Shown: positions 1 through 9,851 of the stretch, in pieces | Layout: every line of letters starts with the position of its first letter | Numbering within the stretch: the stretch's first letter is position 1 | Source: Neopusillimonas maritima | GTDB lineage: Bacteria; Pseudomonadota; Gammaproteobacteria; Burkholderiales; Burkholderiaceae_B | Assembly: GCF_040930455.2 (NCBI RefSeq) | Contig: NZ_CP170494.1 | Strand: one strand, 5' to 3' | DNA length: 64,000 nucleotides | Position numbers and translations under genes: made by a program | Notes under the pieces: model-generated | Told to the model about the DNA's origin: nothing | The model's database searches: none | What the model saw: only the letters and a program-made list of their open reading frames with translations

Positions 1-1
1 G

Positions 2-373
2 GACAAGTACTGCCTCATGGCATCCCTGGGCGCTGCGAACTGCCTGTTGGGCGGCGCAGTAGGTGAATATATGCGCAGCCAGGCAGGCGGTGAAATTGCT
101 TTGCAACTGTTCAAAGAATGCGCCGACACTGCGGCGGCATCCGGGCACCCCTTACACCCTGAATCAATTGAACGCATTCAACAGGCGCTCACCAACCGCC
201 ACTCCGGTTTCAGTGCTTCAATGTACCGCGATATGCAAGCAGGCCTGCCGGTGGAGGGTGACCATTTGGTGGGCGACATGATGCGTCGGGGGGAGAGCCT
301 TGGTGTTGCGTGCCCGACGCTTAAGATCGCACACGCAGTGCTGGAAACCTATATGGGCCGCAGAGCGCCTTAA
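2..373 (+). CDS. Ketopantoate reductase (PanE/ApbA) family protein, C-terminal part
   Basis: The reading frame is open to the left edge, so this is the 3' part of a gene that starts outside the window. The visible 123 residues match the helical C-terminal domain of 2-dehydropantoate 2-reductase family enzymes: a Lys in DKYCLM, an SLGAANCLLGG segment, then SGFSASMYRDMQAG and GDHLVGDMMRRGESLGVACPTL, the region that in the family contacts the substrate. These enzymes reduce a 2-oxo acid with NADPH. Burkholderiales carry several paralogues outside pantothenate synthesis, so the substrate cannot be assigned from this fragment. It converges with the flavin reductase gene. Confidence 0.8.
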   Translation, partial: DKYCLMASLGAANCLLGGAVGEYMRSQAGGEIALQLFKECADTAAASGHPLHPESIERIQQALTNRHSGFSASMYRDMQAGLPVEGDHLVGDMMRRGESLGVACPTLKIAHAVLETYMGRRAP

Positions 374-448
374 CGATAACGAACAACTATGCGTGTGCCA
401 AGCCTGCCAAAAGAAACAGGCAAGCTTGCAGCGCAATAGCTTGCGAGG

Positions 449-1033
449 TCATAACAGGGCCTTGCCCTGCACAATATTGCCTGCGGTGGCGAAAACCCCG
501 CCACCCAGGTGGTGAATAGTATGCAAAGCCTGGTTTTGGTCGTTAAATTGCCAGCGACCATTGGAAAAAACAGACGGATCGGCTGCCGCACTCACCACTT
601 CCGCAAAACATGTGTCATAAGCACCTTCGGTATGCTTTTCAGGAATTCGCCTGCATTCCAGCCATGCGGCACAGCCGCTTTCCACAAGCGGTACGCCGGT
701 TTCCGACCCAACAACGACCGGAACATCCAACGCACTTACTTTATCGTGATCACGCCCACTTACTCGGCCTACGGAATACGTTAAATCAATCGCCGTCGCG
801 CCCGGTATACAAATACCGAACACCCCGCTGCCTTCGATCAGTTCTCGTGTAAAAGTGGTTTTATCGATAACAATAGCAATACGCGGCGGCTCAAACTCAA
901 CCGGCATCGACCACGCAGCGGCCATAATATTCCGCTTACCCTCATGCGCGCTGGTTACCAACACGGTGGGGCCATGATTAATTAAACGGTTTGCATGCTT
1001 TAGAAGCACTGGCTGAAATACTGAAGAACTCAT
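449..1033 (-). CDS. Flavin reductase family (FMN-binding split-barrel) protein
   Basis: This 194-residue protein has the layout of the flavin reductase-like / DIM6-NTAB family. An N-terminal VLVTSAHEGKRNIMAAAWSMPVEFEPPR block is the usual FMN-binding start (Thr/Ser-rich strand, then N-x-M-x-x-A-W), followed by a split-barrel fold. Relatives use NAD(P)H to reduce FMN, either for a partner monooxygenase or as stand-alone reductases. No partner oxygenase lies next to it: the left neighbour is a ketopantoate-reductase-like gene and the right one is the divergent pga operon. The start ATG at 1033 is followed by MSSSVFQPVLL. The physiological role is unknown. Confidence 0.75.
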   Translation of the reverse strand: MSSSVFQPVLLKHANRLINHGPTVLVTSAHEGKRNIMAAAWSMPVEFEPPRIAIVIDKTTFTRELIEGSGVFGICIPGATAIDLTYSVGRVSGRDHDKVSALDVPVVVGSETGVPLVESGCAAWLECRRIPEKHTEGAYDTCFAEVVSAAADPSVFSNGRWQFNDQNQALHTIHHLGGGVFATAGNIVQGKALL

Positions 1034-1092
1034 TACGATAACCTTTGATTTAAACAGCGTTGTTGCATTCTTGATTCAACTCAAGCTTTTTA

Positions 1093-3408
1093 TTGCAAAA
1101 ACAACCGCAACACCACCCTAAACGCCTAAAATCTGCAAAACAACCGCTCCTTTCTTCGCTCATGCGCCTATTGCCGTTCTTTATATTTGCTCTAGTATTA
1201 TTGCTGCCCACGTATACTCAAGCCAACCAGGCTCTTAGCGCAAATGCCATTTACCAACAAGCCAGCCAGTTACGCGATCAGCAGAAATGGGCTGCCGCTA
1301 TTGCATCGTTCAAAGAAGGTATACAACGCTACCCGCAATCGCTGCCTTTGGCCGTTGGGCTGACAATGACATTGGCGGATGCCGGCGACATTGATTCGGC
1401 ACGCCTTCAGGCAAGAAAGCTACACACCCAATGGCCCGACCAACCTGACTCGTACATTGCGGCCGCATACGTTGAGTTTCGTGATCAAAAACCTCATGCG
1501 GCTTTATTTTTCGTCGACAAAGCCTACACCCTTGCCCCCCAACTGGCTTATGTGCAGCGGGAATATATTTTCGCGTTACAACGCGCAGGAATGCCCGTTC
1601 CAGCTTTCAACCTGTCGGAAGAACACCCGGATCTGCTTACCCCCGCACAAAAACGGGAACTGAAAGGCGACGTACTGGCTGAACGGACTCGACTGGCAAC
1701 CGCACCTGCCAGGCCTGATTCAGCCCGATTCAATATTGCCGATCGCGTGCTGGCAGACTACGCCCGAACCATCGCAAAATGGCAGTTGGAAAACCAGGCC
1801 CATTCCGACATCATCCGACTACGCATTGATCGCTTAAGCGCTTTACACGCACGCAAGCGCTACGCCAGTATCATTCAAGAGTACGAGGCGCTGGTCGAGC
1901 AAGGAATAAATGTACCGGACTACGCCCTCAGCGTGGTCGCGTCGTCTTACCTGACCTTACGTGAACCGGAAATTGCCACACGCCTATATGAACGTCTACT
2001 GCAAACGCCAGAAGGTGAATGGCGCAAACCGCGCCGGGTCGACGATGAAATCGGCCTGTATTACGCGCTGCTCGAAAGTGGCCGTTACGACGATGCCTTG
2101 AATGTCATCACACAAGCCGATGAACGCCAGCCAATTTGGCTATATATTCCAGGCCAACCTGAGCGCCTGCCCAACCCGAGAAAACTCGATACCGCTTTAA
2201 CACACACCATGGCTTATTACGCCCTGGACGACCTTGAAAAAGCCCAGTCAAGTCTCGACGAAATGGTTGAAAAAGCCCCAAACAATACGGTTTTACGCAC
2301 TGCGCGTGCAACCGTATATCGAGCACGCGGCTGGCCGCGTGCGGCCGAGCGCGAACTTCAACTGGCGCAAACCATGACACCACGGGCAAGCGATGTAGAG
2401 GCGGGCCAGGCATACACCGCTCTACAATTACAAGAATGGCAACAAGCCGACATGCTGATAAGCGATCTGGTGACCCGCTACCCCGAAGAGCCTGGCGTTC
2501 AAGCACTCGAACGCGACTGGCACATCCACCAACGCCCGGAGCTGCGAATTGAGGCTTACCGTGGGCTGGCGTCAGACAACCCCGCCGTCGGCAACCGCGA
2601 TTGGGGGTTTGACTCGGCAATTTACACATCCCCATTCAATCACAATTGGCGAGCGTTTGCCGGAGCCGGTCAGGCAACGGCTTCATTCGACGACGAAAAT
2701 ATTGATTACCGTTGGCAAAGAGCCGGCTTGCAATGGCGGAGTCGCGCGATTAGCGTTGAAGCGGAGCTGTCGGCCAACCGGTTCGGATACGGCACCAAAA
2801 CCGGCGCCCGTCTGCAAGGGGACATTGATTTGAGTGACGACTGGCAACTCGGTTTACACGGCGCGCTACTGTCTCGTGAAACCCCGCTGCGAGCCCTTAA
2901 AGACAACATTCGCTCAAACAGTACAGGCATCGCCCTGCGCTGGGCGCCTCATGAGAAAACGTCTATTAATATGGGGCTGACATACGCTCGTTTTTCCGAC
3001 GGCAACCACCGTCTTCTTACGCTGTTAATGGGGCGTCAGCGTTTACTGACTCAGCCAACTTATCAAATTGACGCCACGCTGGACCTTTCCTTTCAGCGCA
3101 ACACATTACATAACGCGAATTACTTTAACCCGCGCAGCGACTTAACAGTTGTGCCCGGCCTAACGTTTAACCAGACACTTCACCGCCGCTACGATACCCA
3201 CTGGCGTCATTTCGTCACACTGGCCACCGGCGCCTACACACAAAAAGGTTATGGAACTGGTGCCTTAATCAGCCTCGGTTATGGGCAGCGCATCAGCCTG
3301 AATAAAGTGCTGGAAGCCGGACTGAGCATAACCGGCACGTCGCGCCCCTACGATGGCGCACGCGAGAAAGAGCTACGCATTCAATTCGACCTGAGTTACC
3401 GATTCTGA
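1093..3408 (+). CDS. pgaA: PgaA: outer-membrane porin for poly-beta-1,6-N-acetylglucosamine export
   Basis: First gene of a four-gene exopolysaccharide operon. The protein starts with a basic stretch and a hydrophobic signal segment (LLPFFIFALVLLLPTYTQA), continues with a TPR-like helical region of about 400 residues, and ends with about 270 residues of alternating beta-strands closing in an aromatic residue (LSYRF), as expected for a barrel inserted by the BAM machinery. At 771 residues it is slightly shorter than E. coli PgaA. PgaA exports partly deacetylated PNAG. The longest frame starts at a TTG at 1093, while ATG 1162 would give a conventional short signal peptide. Neither has a clear Shine-Dalgarno, so the start is unresolved. 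pgaB follows after four bases. Confidence 0.9.
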   Translation: MQKQPQHHPKRLKSAKQPLLSSLMRLLPFFIFALVLLLPTYTQANQALSANAIYQQASQLRDQQKWAAAIASFKEGIQRYPQSLPLAVGLTMTLADAGDIDSARLQARKLHTQWPDQPDSYIAAAYVEFRDQKPHAALFFVDKAYTLAPQLAYVQREYIFALQRAGMPVPAFNLSEEHPDLLTPAQKRELKGDVLAERTRLATAPARPDSARFNIADRVLADYARTIAKWQLENQAHSDIIRLRIDRLSALHARKRYASIIQEYEALVEQGINVPDYALSVVASSYLTLREPEIATRLYERLLQTPEGEWRKPRRVDDEIGLYYALLESGRYDDALNVITQADERQPIWLYIPGQPERLPNPRKLDTALTHTMAYYALDDLEKAQSSLDEMVEKAPNNTVLRTARATVYRARGWPRAAERELQLAQTMTPRASDVEAGQAYTALQLQEWQQADMLISDLVTRYPEEPGVQALERDWHIHQRPELRIEAYRGLASDNPAVGNRDWGFDSAIYTSPFNHNWRAFAGAGQATASFDDENIDYRWQRAGLQWRSRAISVEAELSANRFGYGTKTGARLQGDIDLSDDWQLGLHGALLSRETPLRALKDNIRSNSTGIALRWAPHEKTSINMGLTYARFSDGNHRLLTLLMGRQRLLTQPTYQIDATLDLSFQRNTLHNANYFNPRSDLTVVPGLTFNQTLHRRYDTHWRHFVTLATGAYTQKGYGTGALISLGYGQRISLNKVLEAGLSITGTSRPYDGAREKELRIQFDLSYRF

Positions 3409-3412
3409 AAAC

Positions 3413-5452
3413 ATGAACCCATTCATTCGTCTTGACGCATTTCGGCTTCTCTTCTGGGCATTGGCCCTTGCCGGTCTTGCCTTGCTTTCAGCCTGCCACA
3501 CGCTGGATTCCATGCCGTTCACACCGCCCAACGAAAGGCCAACGGGCAGCATGGAAACTGAATGGCCCCAACACGAATTGCTTACGTTGGCCTATCACGA
3601 TGTGGAAGACGGAACGCCCGACCAAACTTTCTTGAGTGTCAGTACAGACCAACTGATTAATCAATTGGCCTGGCTACGCGAAAACGAGTTCGAAGCCGTG
3701 TCGGTTGATCAGGTTATGGCCGCACATAAAGGGCTGGAACCGTTACCCGAAAAACCAGTCTTGCTTACGTTCGACGACGGTTACAAAAGTTTCTATACCC
3801 GTGTGTACCCAATATTAAAAGCCTACCAATGGCCGGCTGTACTGGCGCCGGTAGGAAAGTGGGTGGATACACCGCCCGGCGGAAAAGTTGATTTTGGCGG
3901 TACACCCGTTAATCGTGATCGCTTCCTGAACTGGCGGGAAATTGCAGAAATGTCGAAATCGGGGCTGGTTGAAATTGCCGCCCATACCAACGACTTGCAC
4001 TTTGGCACACTGGCCAACCCACAAGGCAATAAAGAACCAGCCGCATCCAGTTATCGATTCAATGCAGAAACGCAAAAATACGAATCCCCGGAACATTACC
4101 GGCAGCGCCTATCGAAAGATGCCAAAGCAATTGCCGGAAAGATAGAAAAGGCGACCGGAAAAGCACCACGGGTATGGGTCTGGCCCTATGGCTCGGCAGG
4201 TGGAACAGCATTGCATATTCTGGCGCAAGAGGGTTATCGAGTGGCCATGACGCTGGAGAATGGCGCAGGAACAGTGAACGCGCTCATGAACATGCCTCGC
4301 ATGCTATTGGCCAACGCACCCGGATTGGGCGATTTCGCGTCTCAGGCATTAAGCGTGGATCAGCCCGACGTGGTGCGGGTGGCCCATATAGACCTTGACT
4401 ATCTCTATGATTCAAACCCAGCTCAAATGGATAGAAACCTGGGCTTGCTTGTGCAACGAATCGCAGACCTGGAAATTACAACGGTTTTCCTGCAGGCCTA
4501 CGCAGACCCGATTGGCGACGGATTGGTGCAATCGGTTTACTTCCCCAACCGGTGGTTGCCGGTTCGGGCCGATATTTTCAACCGCGTTGCCTGGCAACTT
4601 CGCAACCGGGCGAAGGTTAAGGTTTATGCCTGGATGCCGGTTCTTAGTTTTGATCTGGACCCCGCTTTCGACCGCGTCGCCCGATGGGATCCAAACACGT
4701 CTCAAAGTAACGCCCAACCCGACCCCAACCAGTACAGGCGACTTTCACCATTCGACGCACGCGCACGCAAGCAGATTATCGACATCTACGAAGACCTCGC
4801 CCGGTATGCGCACTTCGACGGCTTACTTTTCCATGACGATGCTTTATTGGGTGATTTCGAAGACGTTAGCCCCTCGGCGCTTAAAGCCTATAAACAAGCA
4901 GGCTTGCCCGACGATATTGAAGCACTGCGTTCCAATCCTGCACTCATGCACCGCTGGACACGCTTTAAAACGAAAGCGCTTAATGACTTCACCATGGAAC
5001 TTGCCGAGCGGGTTAAAGCCGTGCGTGGGCCGCAAATAAAAACTGCGCGCAATATCTTCGCTATGCCTATATTACAACCAGAAAGCGAAGCCTGGTTCGC
5101 CCAAAACCTTGACGACTTTCTTGCGCTGTACGATTACACCGCGCCCATGGCCATGCCCTATATGGAAGGTATTGCGCCGGAGCAATCAAATGAATGGCTA
5201 ACAAAAATAGTGAAGGAAGTGGCTGAACGGCCTGGTGCCCTTGAGCGGACTGTTTTCGAAATTCAGGCCCGCGACTGGTCGAAACCAGGCAGCCCGTTTA
5301 TTAGCGGCCCGGTAATGGCCGGTTGGATGAAAACATTGCAATTATCTGGTGCAAAACATTTTGGGTACTACCCTGACGACTTTATCGCCAACCATCCCCC
5401 ATTGTCCGAAATTCGACCGGCAATCTCGGCTTCCTGGTATCCCTATCCATGA
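3413..5452 (+). CDS. pgaB: PgaB: PNAG N-deacetylase and glycoside hydrolase, lipoprotein
   Basis: A 679-residue two-domain protein. Its N-terminus carries a lipobox LSAC with Cys28, so it should be a periplasmic lipoprotein of the outer membrane. The polysaccharide-deacetylase domain has LTFDDGY (Asp121/Asp122) and the metal pair His191/His196 in AAHTNDLHFGT, plus VWPYG further on. The C-terminal half (about residues 320-670) matches the PgaB glycoside-hydrolase domain, with the segments HIDLDYLYD and FDGLLFHDDA. In the family, deacetylation of a small fraction of GlcNAc units is needed for export through PgaA. The gene overlaps pgaC by four bases, so translation is probably coupled. Confidence 0.93.
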   Translation: MNPFIRLDAFRLLFWALALAGLALLSACHTLDSMPFTPPNERPTGSMETEWPQHELLTLAYHDVEDGTPDQTFLSVSTDQLINQLAWLRENEFEAVSVDQVMAAHKGLEPLPEKPVLLTFDDGYKSFYTRVYPILKAYQWPAVLAPVGKWVDTPPGGKVDFGGTPVNRDRFLNWREIAEMSKSGLVEIAAHTNDLHFGTLANPQGNKEPAASSYRFNAETQKYESPEHYRQRLSKDAKAIAGKIEKATGKAPRVWVWPYGSAGGTALHILAQEGYRVAMTLENGAGTVNALMNMPRMLLANAPGLGDFASQALSVDQPDVVRVAHIDLDYLYDSNPAQMDRNLGLLVQRIADLEITTVFLQAYADPIGDGLVQSVYFPNRWLPVRADIFNRVAWQLRNRAKVKVYAWMPVLSFDLDPAFDRVARWDPNTSQSNAQPDPNQYRRLSPFDARARKQIIDIYEDLARYAHFDGLLFHDDALLGDFEDVSPSALKAYKQAGLPDDIEALRSNPALMHRWTRFKTKALNDFTMELAERVKAVRGPQIKTARNIFAMPILQPESEAWFAQNLDDFLALYDYTAPMAMPYMEGIAPEQSNEWLTKIVKEVAERPGALERTVFEIQARDWSKPGSPFISGPVMAGWMKTLQLSGAKHFGYYPDDFIANHPPLSEIRPAISASWYPYP

Positions 5453-6795
5453 AAGAGCGCATCTTTACCAAAATTGCCTTGATATTCATGCTTGCCACCC
5501 CTGTTGCGGCACTTTTTGCATTAGGCGAAGAGGTCGTACTGGGCTTTCTTTTCTTTTATCCCTTGTTTATGTCGGGCTTCTGGATGGCCGGCGGGATGTA
5601 CTTCTGGTGGCATTGGGAACGGCAATGGGAATGGGGCCCCGATCGCAAACCACCGGCTTTGCCCGGAGATCCGCTCATTTCCATTCTTGTTCCCTGCTTT
5701 AATGAACAAGAGAACGTGCGCGACACGCTACATTACGCACTTAATCAACGCTACTCCAATATTGAAGTCATTGCGATCAACGATGGCTCTCGCGACCGCA
5801 CTGCGGAAATCTTGAACGAACTCGCAACTGATCACCCTAAGCTTCGCGTTGTCCATTTGGCGGAAAACCAGGGCAAGGCGGTCGCTCTGCGCATGGGTGC
5901 ACTCGCCGCCCACAGCGAATACCTGGTTTGTATCGATGGCGACGCCTGCCTTGATCATGATGCGGCAGCTTACCTTGTTCAACCGCTGGTTCAGTATCCA
6001 CGCGTTGGCGCGGTGACAGGAAACCCACGCATTCGCACGCGATCCACGCTGGTCGGCAAAATCCAGGTTGGCGAGTTCTCTTCAATTATCGGTTTAATCA
6101 AGCGCACCCAGCGCATTTACGGGCAAGTCTTTACCGTATCAGGCGTCGTTGCCGCGTTTCGGCGGCGCGCACTCGACCGGGTGGGGTACTGGAGCCTGGA
6201 CATGATTACTGAGGATATTGATATCAGTTGGAAACTCCAAAGAGACCATTGGTCGATCTTCTATGAGCCACGAGCACTTTGCTGGATTCTAATGCCAGAA
6301 ACCCTGAAAGGCTTGTGGAAGCAACGGCTGCGCTGGGCGCAAGGTGGCGCTGAAGTATTCGTGAAAAATGTTCACGATTTATGGACCTGGCAACATCGGC
6401 GTCTTTGGCCCATGTTTGCAGAGTATTGCCTTTCAACATTGTGGGCTTATCTCTTTGCGGCTTCCATTCTTCTTTGGCTTGTTGGGCAGTTTGCTCCGTT
6501 GCCGGAGGCTATTCGAGTTCACAAGTTGGTGCCGCCCGGCTTTACCGGCTTGGTACTGTGCGCTGTGTGTCTGATGCAATTTACGGTTAGCGCCTTCATC
6601 GATCAACGCTACGAGCGTAATAGTTTGCGTAACCTGTTCTGGATTGTTTGGTATCCCATGGTGTACTGGATGATTAATCTGGCAACTACGTTGGTTAGTT
6701 TTACAAAGGTAGCGCTTATGGGCCAACGCCCCCGGGCTCGCTGGATCAGCCCCGACCGAGGCATTCATAATCAACCCGTGGAACGATCTGAATGA
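5449..6795 (+). CDS. pgaC: PgaC: processive PNAG synthase, family 2 glycosyltransferase
   Basis: A 448-residue inner-membrane enzyme that polymerises UDP-GlcNAc. Two N-terminal membrane segments precede a GT2 domain with ISILVPCFNEQENV, the nucleotide-binding INDGSRD, the metal-binding DGDA, the acceptor-site EDID and the processivity motif QRLRW. Further hydrophobic segments follow (LWAYLFAASILLWLVG and two more). The order and length are those of PgaC/IcaA/HmsR enzymes. It overlaps pgaB upstream and pgaD downstream by four bases each. In E. coli the PgaC-PgaD pair is activated by c-di-GMP, which makes the diguanylate cyclase at 35913 a possible but unproven regulator. Confidence 0.94.
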   Translation: MKERIFTKIALIFMLATPVAALFALGEEVVLGFLFFYPLFMSGFWMAGGMYFWWHWERQWEWGPDRKPPALPGDPLISILVPCFNEQENVRDTLHYALNQRYSNIEVIAINDGSRDRTAEILNELATDHPKLRVVHLAENQGKAVALRMGALAAHSEYLVCIDGDACLDHDAAAYLVQPLVQYPRVGAVTGNPRIRTRSTLVGKIQVGEFSSIIGLIKRTQRIYGQVFTVSGVVAAFRRRALDRVGYWSLDMITEDIDISWKLQRDHWSIFYEPRALCWILMPETLKGLWKQRLRWAQGGAEVFVKNVHDLWTWQHRRLWPMFAEYCLSTLWAYLFAASILLWLVGQFAPLPEAIRVHKLVPPGFTGLVLCAVCLMQFTVSAFIDQRYERNSLRNLFWIVWYPMVYWMINLATTLVSFTKVALMGQRPRARWISPDRGIHNQPVERSE

Positions 6796-7211
6796 TTATT
6801 CAAACGCAACGCCCATGGCACCTCATAGTGCTTGATACCGTACTCACCGTCATTGCATGGGCCGGGTTTTTGGCGTTGTTTGTTATGGGGTTCAAGTCGT
6901 TGTGGGCAATGCTGCAAAACCATAATCCCGAATATCTGGTGAATGAGGTCATTCCACTTATCAACACCTTCGGCTTTTATACGATTTTGGGCATTCTTAA
7001 CGCATTGATCTTGTTTTTTTGGGCCCGCTACAATATTTACAGATTTCGGGGAAAAGAGCGCCGCAAGCCAATTGAAAACTTGAACCAGGACGGTTTACTT
7101 CATAGTTTCAACATTAGTCACGCAAGCTTGCAGGCACTTCACGAAAACAAAGTGGTCGTGATCCATCATCAGCCGGACGGCTCGGTTGCGGCAGTGCAAA
7201 CCTTACAGTGA
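6792..7211 (+). CDS. pgaD: PgaD: accessory subunit of the PNAG synthase
   Basis: A 139-residue protein with two membrane segments (about residues 15-35 and 57-78) and a short charged C-terminal tail, directly downstream of pgaC and overlapping it by four bases. That position and topology are diagnostic of PgaD, although its sequence is poorly conserved in the family. In E. coli PgaD forms the c-di-GMP receptor together with PgaC. Its last codons overlap the end of the convergent fumarylacetoacetase gene by nine bases, leaving no room for a terminator between them. Confidence 0.88.
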   Translation: MIIQTQRPWHLIVLDTVLTVIAWAGFLALFVMGFKSLWAMLQNHNPEYLVNEVIPLINTFGFYTILGILNALILFFWARYNIYRFRGKERRKPIENLNQDGLLHSFNISHASLQALHENKVVVIHHQPDGSVAAVQTLQ

Positions 7212-8486
7212 CCGAGCAGCCAACACTTTCCCTTCGCAATTTCCGAAGCCCACCCGATAGCCTTCGCCCTGACACCAGCCGGTAAGCCTAATCGCATCGC
7301 CGTCTTCAATAAAGCCGCGCTGCCCCCCGCCCTTCAACGCCAGGGGCTCACGACCATTCAAGGTGATTTCCAGCAACGACCCCAAAGACCCCGGCTCCGG
7401 GCCGCTAATGGTTCCCGAGCCCATGAGGTCACCCACCCGAACATTGCAGCCCGAAACGGTGTGATGCGCCAATTGCTGCGCTATTGACCAATACAAATAG
7501 CGAAAATTGGTTTGGCACAACAATGTTTCATCATGTCCCTCATGCGGCCTCAACCAGGCCTCAAGATGAATATCGAAAGCATGCTCACCGGTTTGCTGTA
7601 AATACGCCAGCGGCTCGGGTGACTGCGACGGCTGGGCAACCCGGAATGGTTCCAACGCGTCGAACGGCACAACCCAGGGCGAAATGGTGGTCGCAAACGT
7701 TTTGGCATTAAACGGCCCCAAAGGCACGTACTCCCATGCCTGAAGATCACGCGCGCTCCAGTCGTTCAACAAGACCATGCCGAACACATACTCTTGCGCC
7801 TGATCACAGGGGATCGGCGTACCCAACGGCGTCTGTGCGCCCACAATAAAGCCCATCTCCAACTCCAGGTCGAGCTTGCGGCACGCGCCAAAAACGGGGC
7901 GCTGTTGGTCGGGTAACTTCATTTGGCCATTAGGCCTTTGAACCGGCGTGCCACTCACCACCACCGACGATGCCCTGCCGTTATAGGCGATGGGCATCTC
8001 AAGCCAGTTTGGCAGCAAGGCATTATCGGGATCGCGAAATAATTTGCCGACATTCGTGGCGTGCTCTTTGGAGGAGTAAAAGTCGGTATAGCCCGGAATC
8101 TGAACAGGCAAATGCATTTGTACACGCGTGCTGGGAACCAAACAACGCTCTCGCAGCATCACGTTATCCCGTAAAGCGGGTTCTGAATCCCGCAAAAGTT
8201 GTGCGATACGCTGGCGGGCGTCACGCCAGGCCGCCCGACCCAACGTAATAAAAGGGTTCAGCGTGGAATGATCAAAAACTTTTTTACCGCACCATAACAA
8301 GCCTTCCGCTTCCAGTTCAGATAAATCCAGTACAAAATCGCCAATTGCAACACCTATACGTGGACTCGCCCCAGGTTCAGGCGAAAAAACACCATAAGGC
8401 AGGTTTTGAATGGGGAAGTGCGTATCAGCCGAATTGGCAGACTCAACCCAGCTACGCCAATCTGGTTGCGGCCCAATCGTGGTCAT
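7203..8486 (-). CDS. fahA: Fumarylacetoacetase
   Basis: The 427-residue protein has the two-domain form of bacterial fumarylacetoacetate hydrolase: an SH3-like N-terminal domain (to about residue 120) and the catalytic FAH domain with LELEMGFIVG carrying metal ligands, LLNDWSARDLQAWEYVPLGPF and GDLMGSGTISGP. It hydrolyses fumarylacetoacetate to fumarate and acetoacetate, the last step of tyrosine/phenylalanine breakdown through homogentisate. It overlaps hmgA by four bases, so the two are co-translated. A maleylacetoacetate isomerase gene, normally between the two reactions, is not in the window. Confidence 0.95.
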   Translation of the reverse strand: MTTIGPQPDWRSWVESANSADTHFPIQNLPYGVFSPEPGASPRIGVAIGDFVLDLSELEAEGLLWCGKKVFDHSTLNPFITLGRAAWRDARQRIAQLLRDSEPALRDNVMLRERCLVPSTRVQMHLPVQIPGYTDFYSSKEHATNVGKLFRDPDNALLPNWLEMPIAYNGRASSVVVSGTPVQRPNGQMKLPDQQRPVFGACRKLDLELEMGFIVGAQTPLGTPIPCDQAQEYVFGMVLLNDWSARDLQAWEYVPLGPFNAKTFATTISPWVVPFDALEPFRVAQPSQSPEPLAYLQQTGEHAFDIHLEAWLRPHEGHDETLLCQTNFRYLYWSIAQQLAHHTVSGCNVRVGDLMGSGTISGPEPGSLGSLLEITLNGREPLALKGGGQRGFIEDGDAIRLTGWCQGEGYRVGFGNCEGKVLAARSL

Positions 8487-9835
8487 ACAGATTCTCCAGA
8501 GTTAAAGTGGCGTGCAACACTTTGCCAGCACAAATAATAGTCTTTCTGTCGCAAGGGGCTGCCAAGCGCCTCATTCGAGGGCAACAACGGAACACGTGTC
8601 TCGAACATAAAAGCCAGCGTATCCGTTACTTTTCGTGGCTGGCTGGTATCTTCGTTCGAGGCTTTATCAAAAGTTTCCGCATCGGGCCCATGCGAAACCA
8701 TGCAATTATGCAAGCTCGCCCCACCCGGCACAAACCCGCCTGACTTGGCATCGTATTGCCCCTGGACCAAGCCCATAAACTCGCTGGCAACATTACGATG
8801 AAACCATGGCGGACGAAAGGTGTTTTCTGCCACCAGCCAGCGTGGCGGGAAAATGACAAAATCGATGTCATCCACGCCGGGAGCATAGCTGGGTGACTGC
8901 AACACCAGGAAAAGCGACGGATCGGGGTGATCGAAACTAATGGTGCCGATTGTGTTGAAACGACGCATGTCGTATTTATAGGGCGCGTAATTGCCGTGCC
9001 AAGCCACCACGTCGCATGGTGCATGACCGATCGACGCACACCACAATGCGCCCTGAAACTTGGCAATTAACTCGTAGTCACCCTCCTGATCTTCATACCA
9101 GGCGACAGGCGTTTCAAAGTCGCGCGATAAGGCCAGGCCATTTGAACCAATCGGCCCCAAATCGGGCAAACGCAACAAGGCACCATAATTCTCGCAAATA
9201 TAGCCTCGCGCATGGCCGTCGAGTAAGCTCACATTAAACCGGCACCCTCGCGGTATAACCACCATTTCCTGCGGTTCAACACGTAACAGGCCAAACTCGG
9301 TTTTAATCCCCAGCCGCCCCTCCTGGGGCACAATCAGCAACTCACCGTCGCCGTTATAAAAATAGCGATGCCCCATCGACTCGGTTGCGCAATACATATA
9401 AATGGCACAGCCCGACATCGACTGTGGTGCCCCGTTCCCGGCAAACAGCCGCCAACTGTCAATGAAATCTGTTGGCTGCGCAGGTATCGGCAGCGGATTC
9501 CACCGCATTGGATTGGGTTCCGGTTGGGCACACAATGGCTCTTCCACCCAGGCATTTGAATACGGCTTGAAAGGCGAATGTACCGCACCCGGGCGAATGC
9601 GATAAACCCAACTTCGCCGGTTTACATCGCGCGGGGCGGTAAATGCCGTTCCCGAAATTTGCTCTGCATATAAACCGTGCGCTACCCGCTGCGGCGAATT
9701 TCGCCCAACCGGCAAGGTGCCGGCCAACGCCTCTGTTGCAAAATCATTGCCAAAACCCGACTGATATTGCAACTCGGATTGATCGAACAAACTGGAGTCG
9801 GCCGCTGGAGCAGCGGCCTTGTGCTTTAACGACAT
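8483..9835 (-). CDS. hmgA: Homogentisate 1,2-dioxygenase
   Basis: The protein opens the ring of homogentisate to maleylacetoacetate using Fe(II). Family hallmarks are YQSGFGNDFATEAL near the N-terminus and, in the C-terminal half, FRPPWFHRNVASEFMGLVQG and LHNCMVSHGPD, which carry the His/Glu/His iron ligands. I place the start at ATG 9835 (MSLKHKAAAP, 450 residues). AAGGA lies seven bases before it, whereas the 12-residue longer form would need a TTG without a ribosome site. It overlaps fahA downstream. A short palindrome sits 17 bases upstream of the start. Confidence 0.95.
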   Translation of the reverse strand: MSLKHKAAAPAADSSLFDQSELQYQSGFGNDFATEALAGTLPVGRNSPQRVAHGLYAEQISGTAFTAPRDVNRRSWVYRIRPGAVHSPFKPYSNAWVEEPLCAQPEPNPMRWNPLPIPAQPTDFIDSWRLFAGNGAPQSMSGCAIYMYCATESMGHRYFYNGDGELLIVPQEGRLGIKTEFGLLRVEPQEMVVIPRGCRFNVSLLDGHARGYICENYGALLRLPDLGPIGSNGLALSRDFETPVAWYEDQEGDYELIAKFQGALWCASIGHAPCDVVAWHGNYAPYKYDMRRFNTIGTISFDHPDPSLFLVLQSPSYAPGVDDIDFVIFPPRWLVAENTFRPPWFHRNVASEFMGLVQGQYDAKSGGFVPGGASLHNCMVSHGPDAETFDKASNEDTSQPRKVTDTLAFMFETRVPLLPSNEALGSPLRQKDYYLCWQSVARHFNSGESV

Positions 9836-9851
9836 AATGTCATCCTTATCA

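Noticed and set aside
420..444. GCAAGCTTGC palindrome and AGCTTGC repeat between the first two genes, as a terminator
   Set aside because: A seven-base stem is possible but there is no T-tract on either strand, so the call is too weak to list.
2108..2635. 175-codon minus-strand frame inside pgaA
   Set aside because: Pro/Arg/Cys-rich antisense shadow with no motif. pgaA on the other strand is unambiguous.
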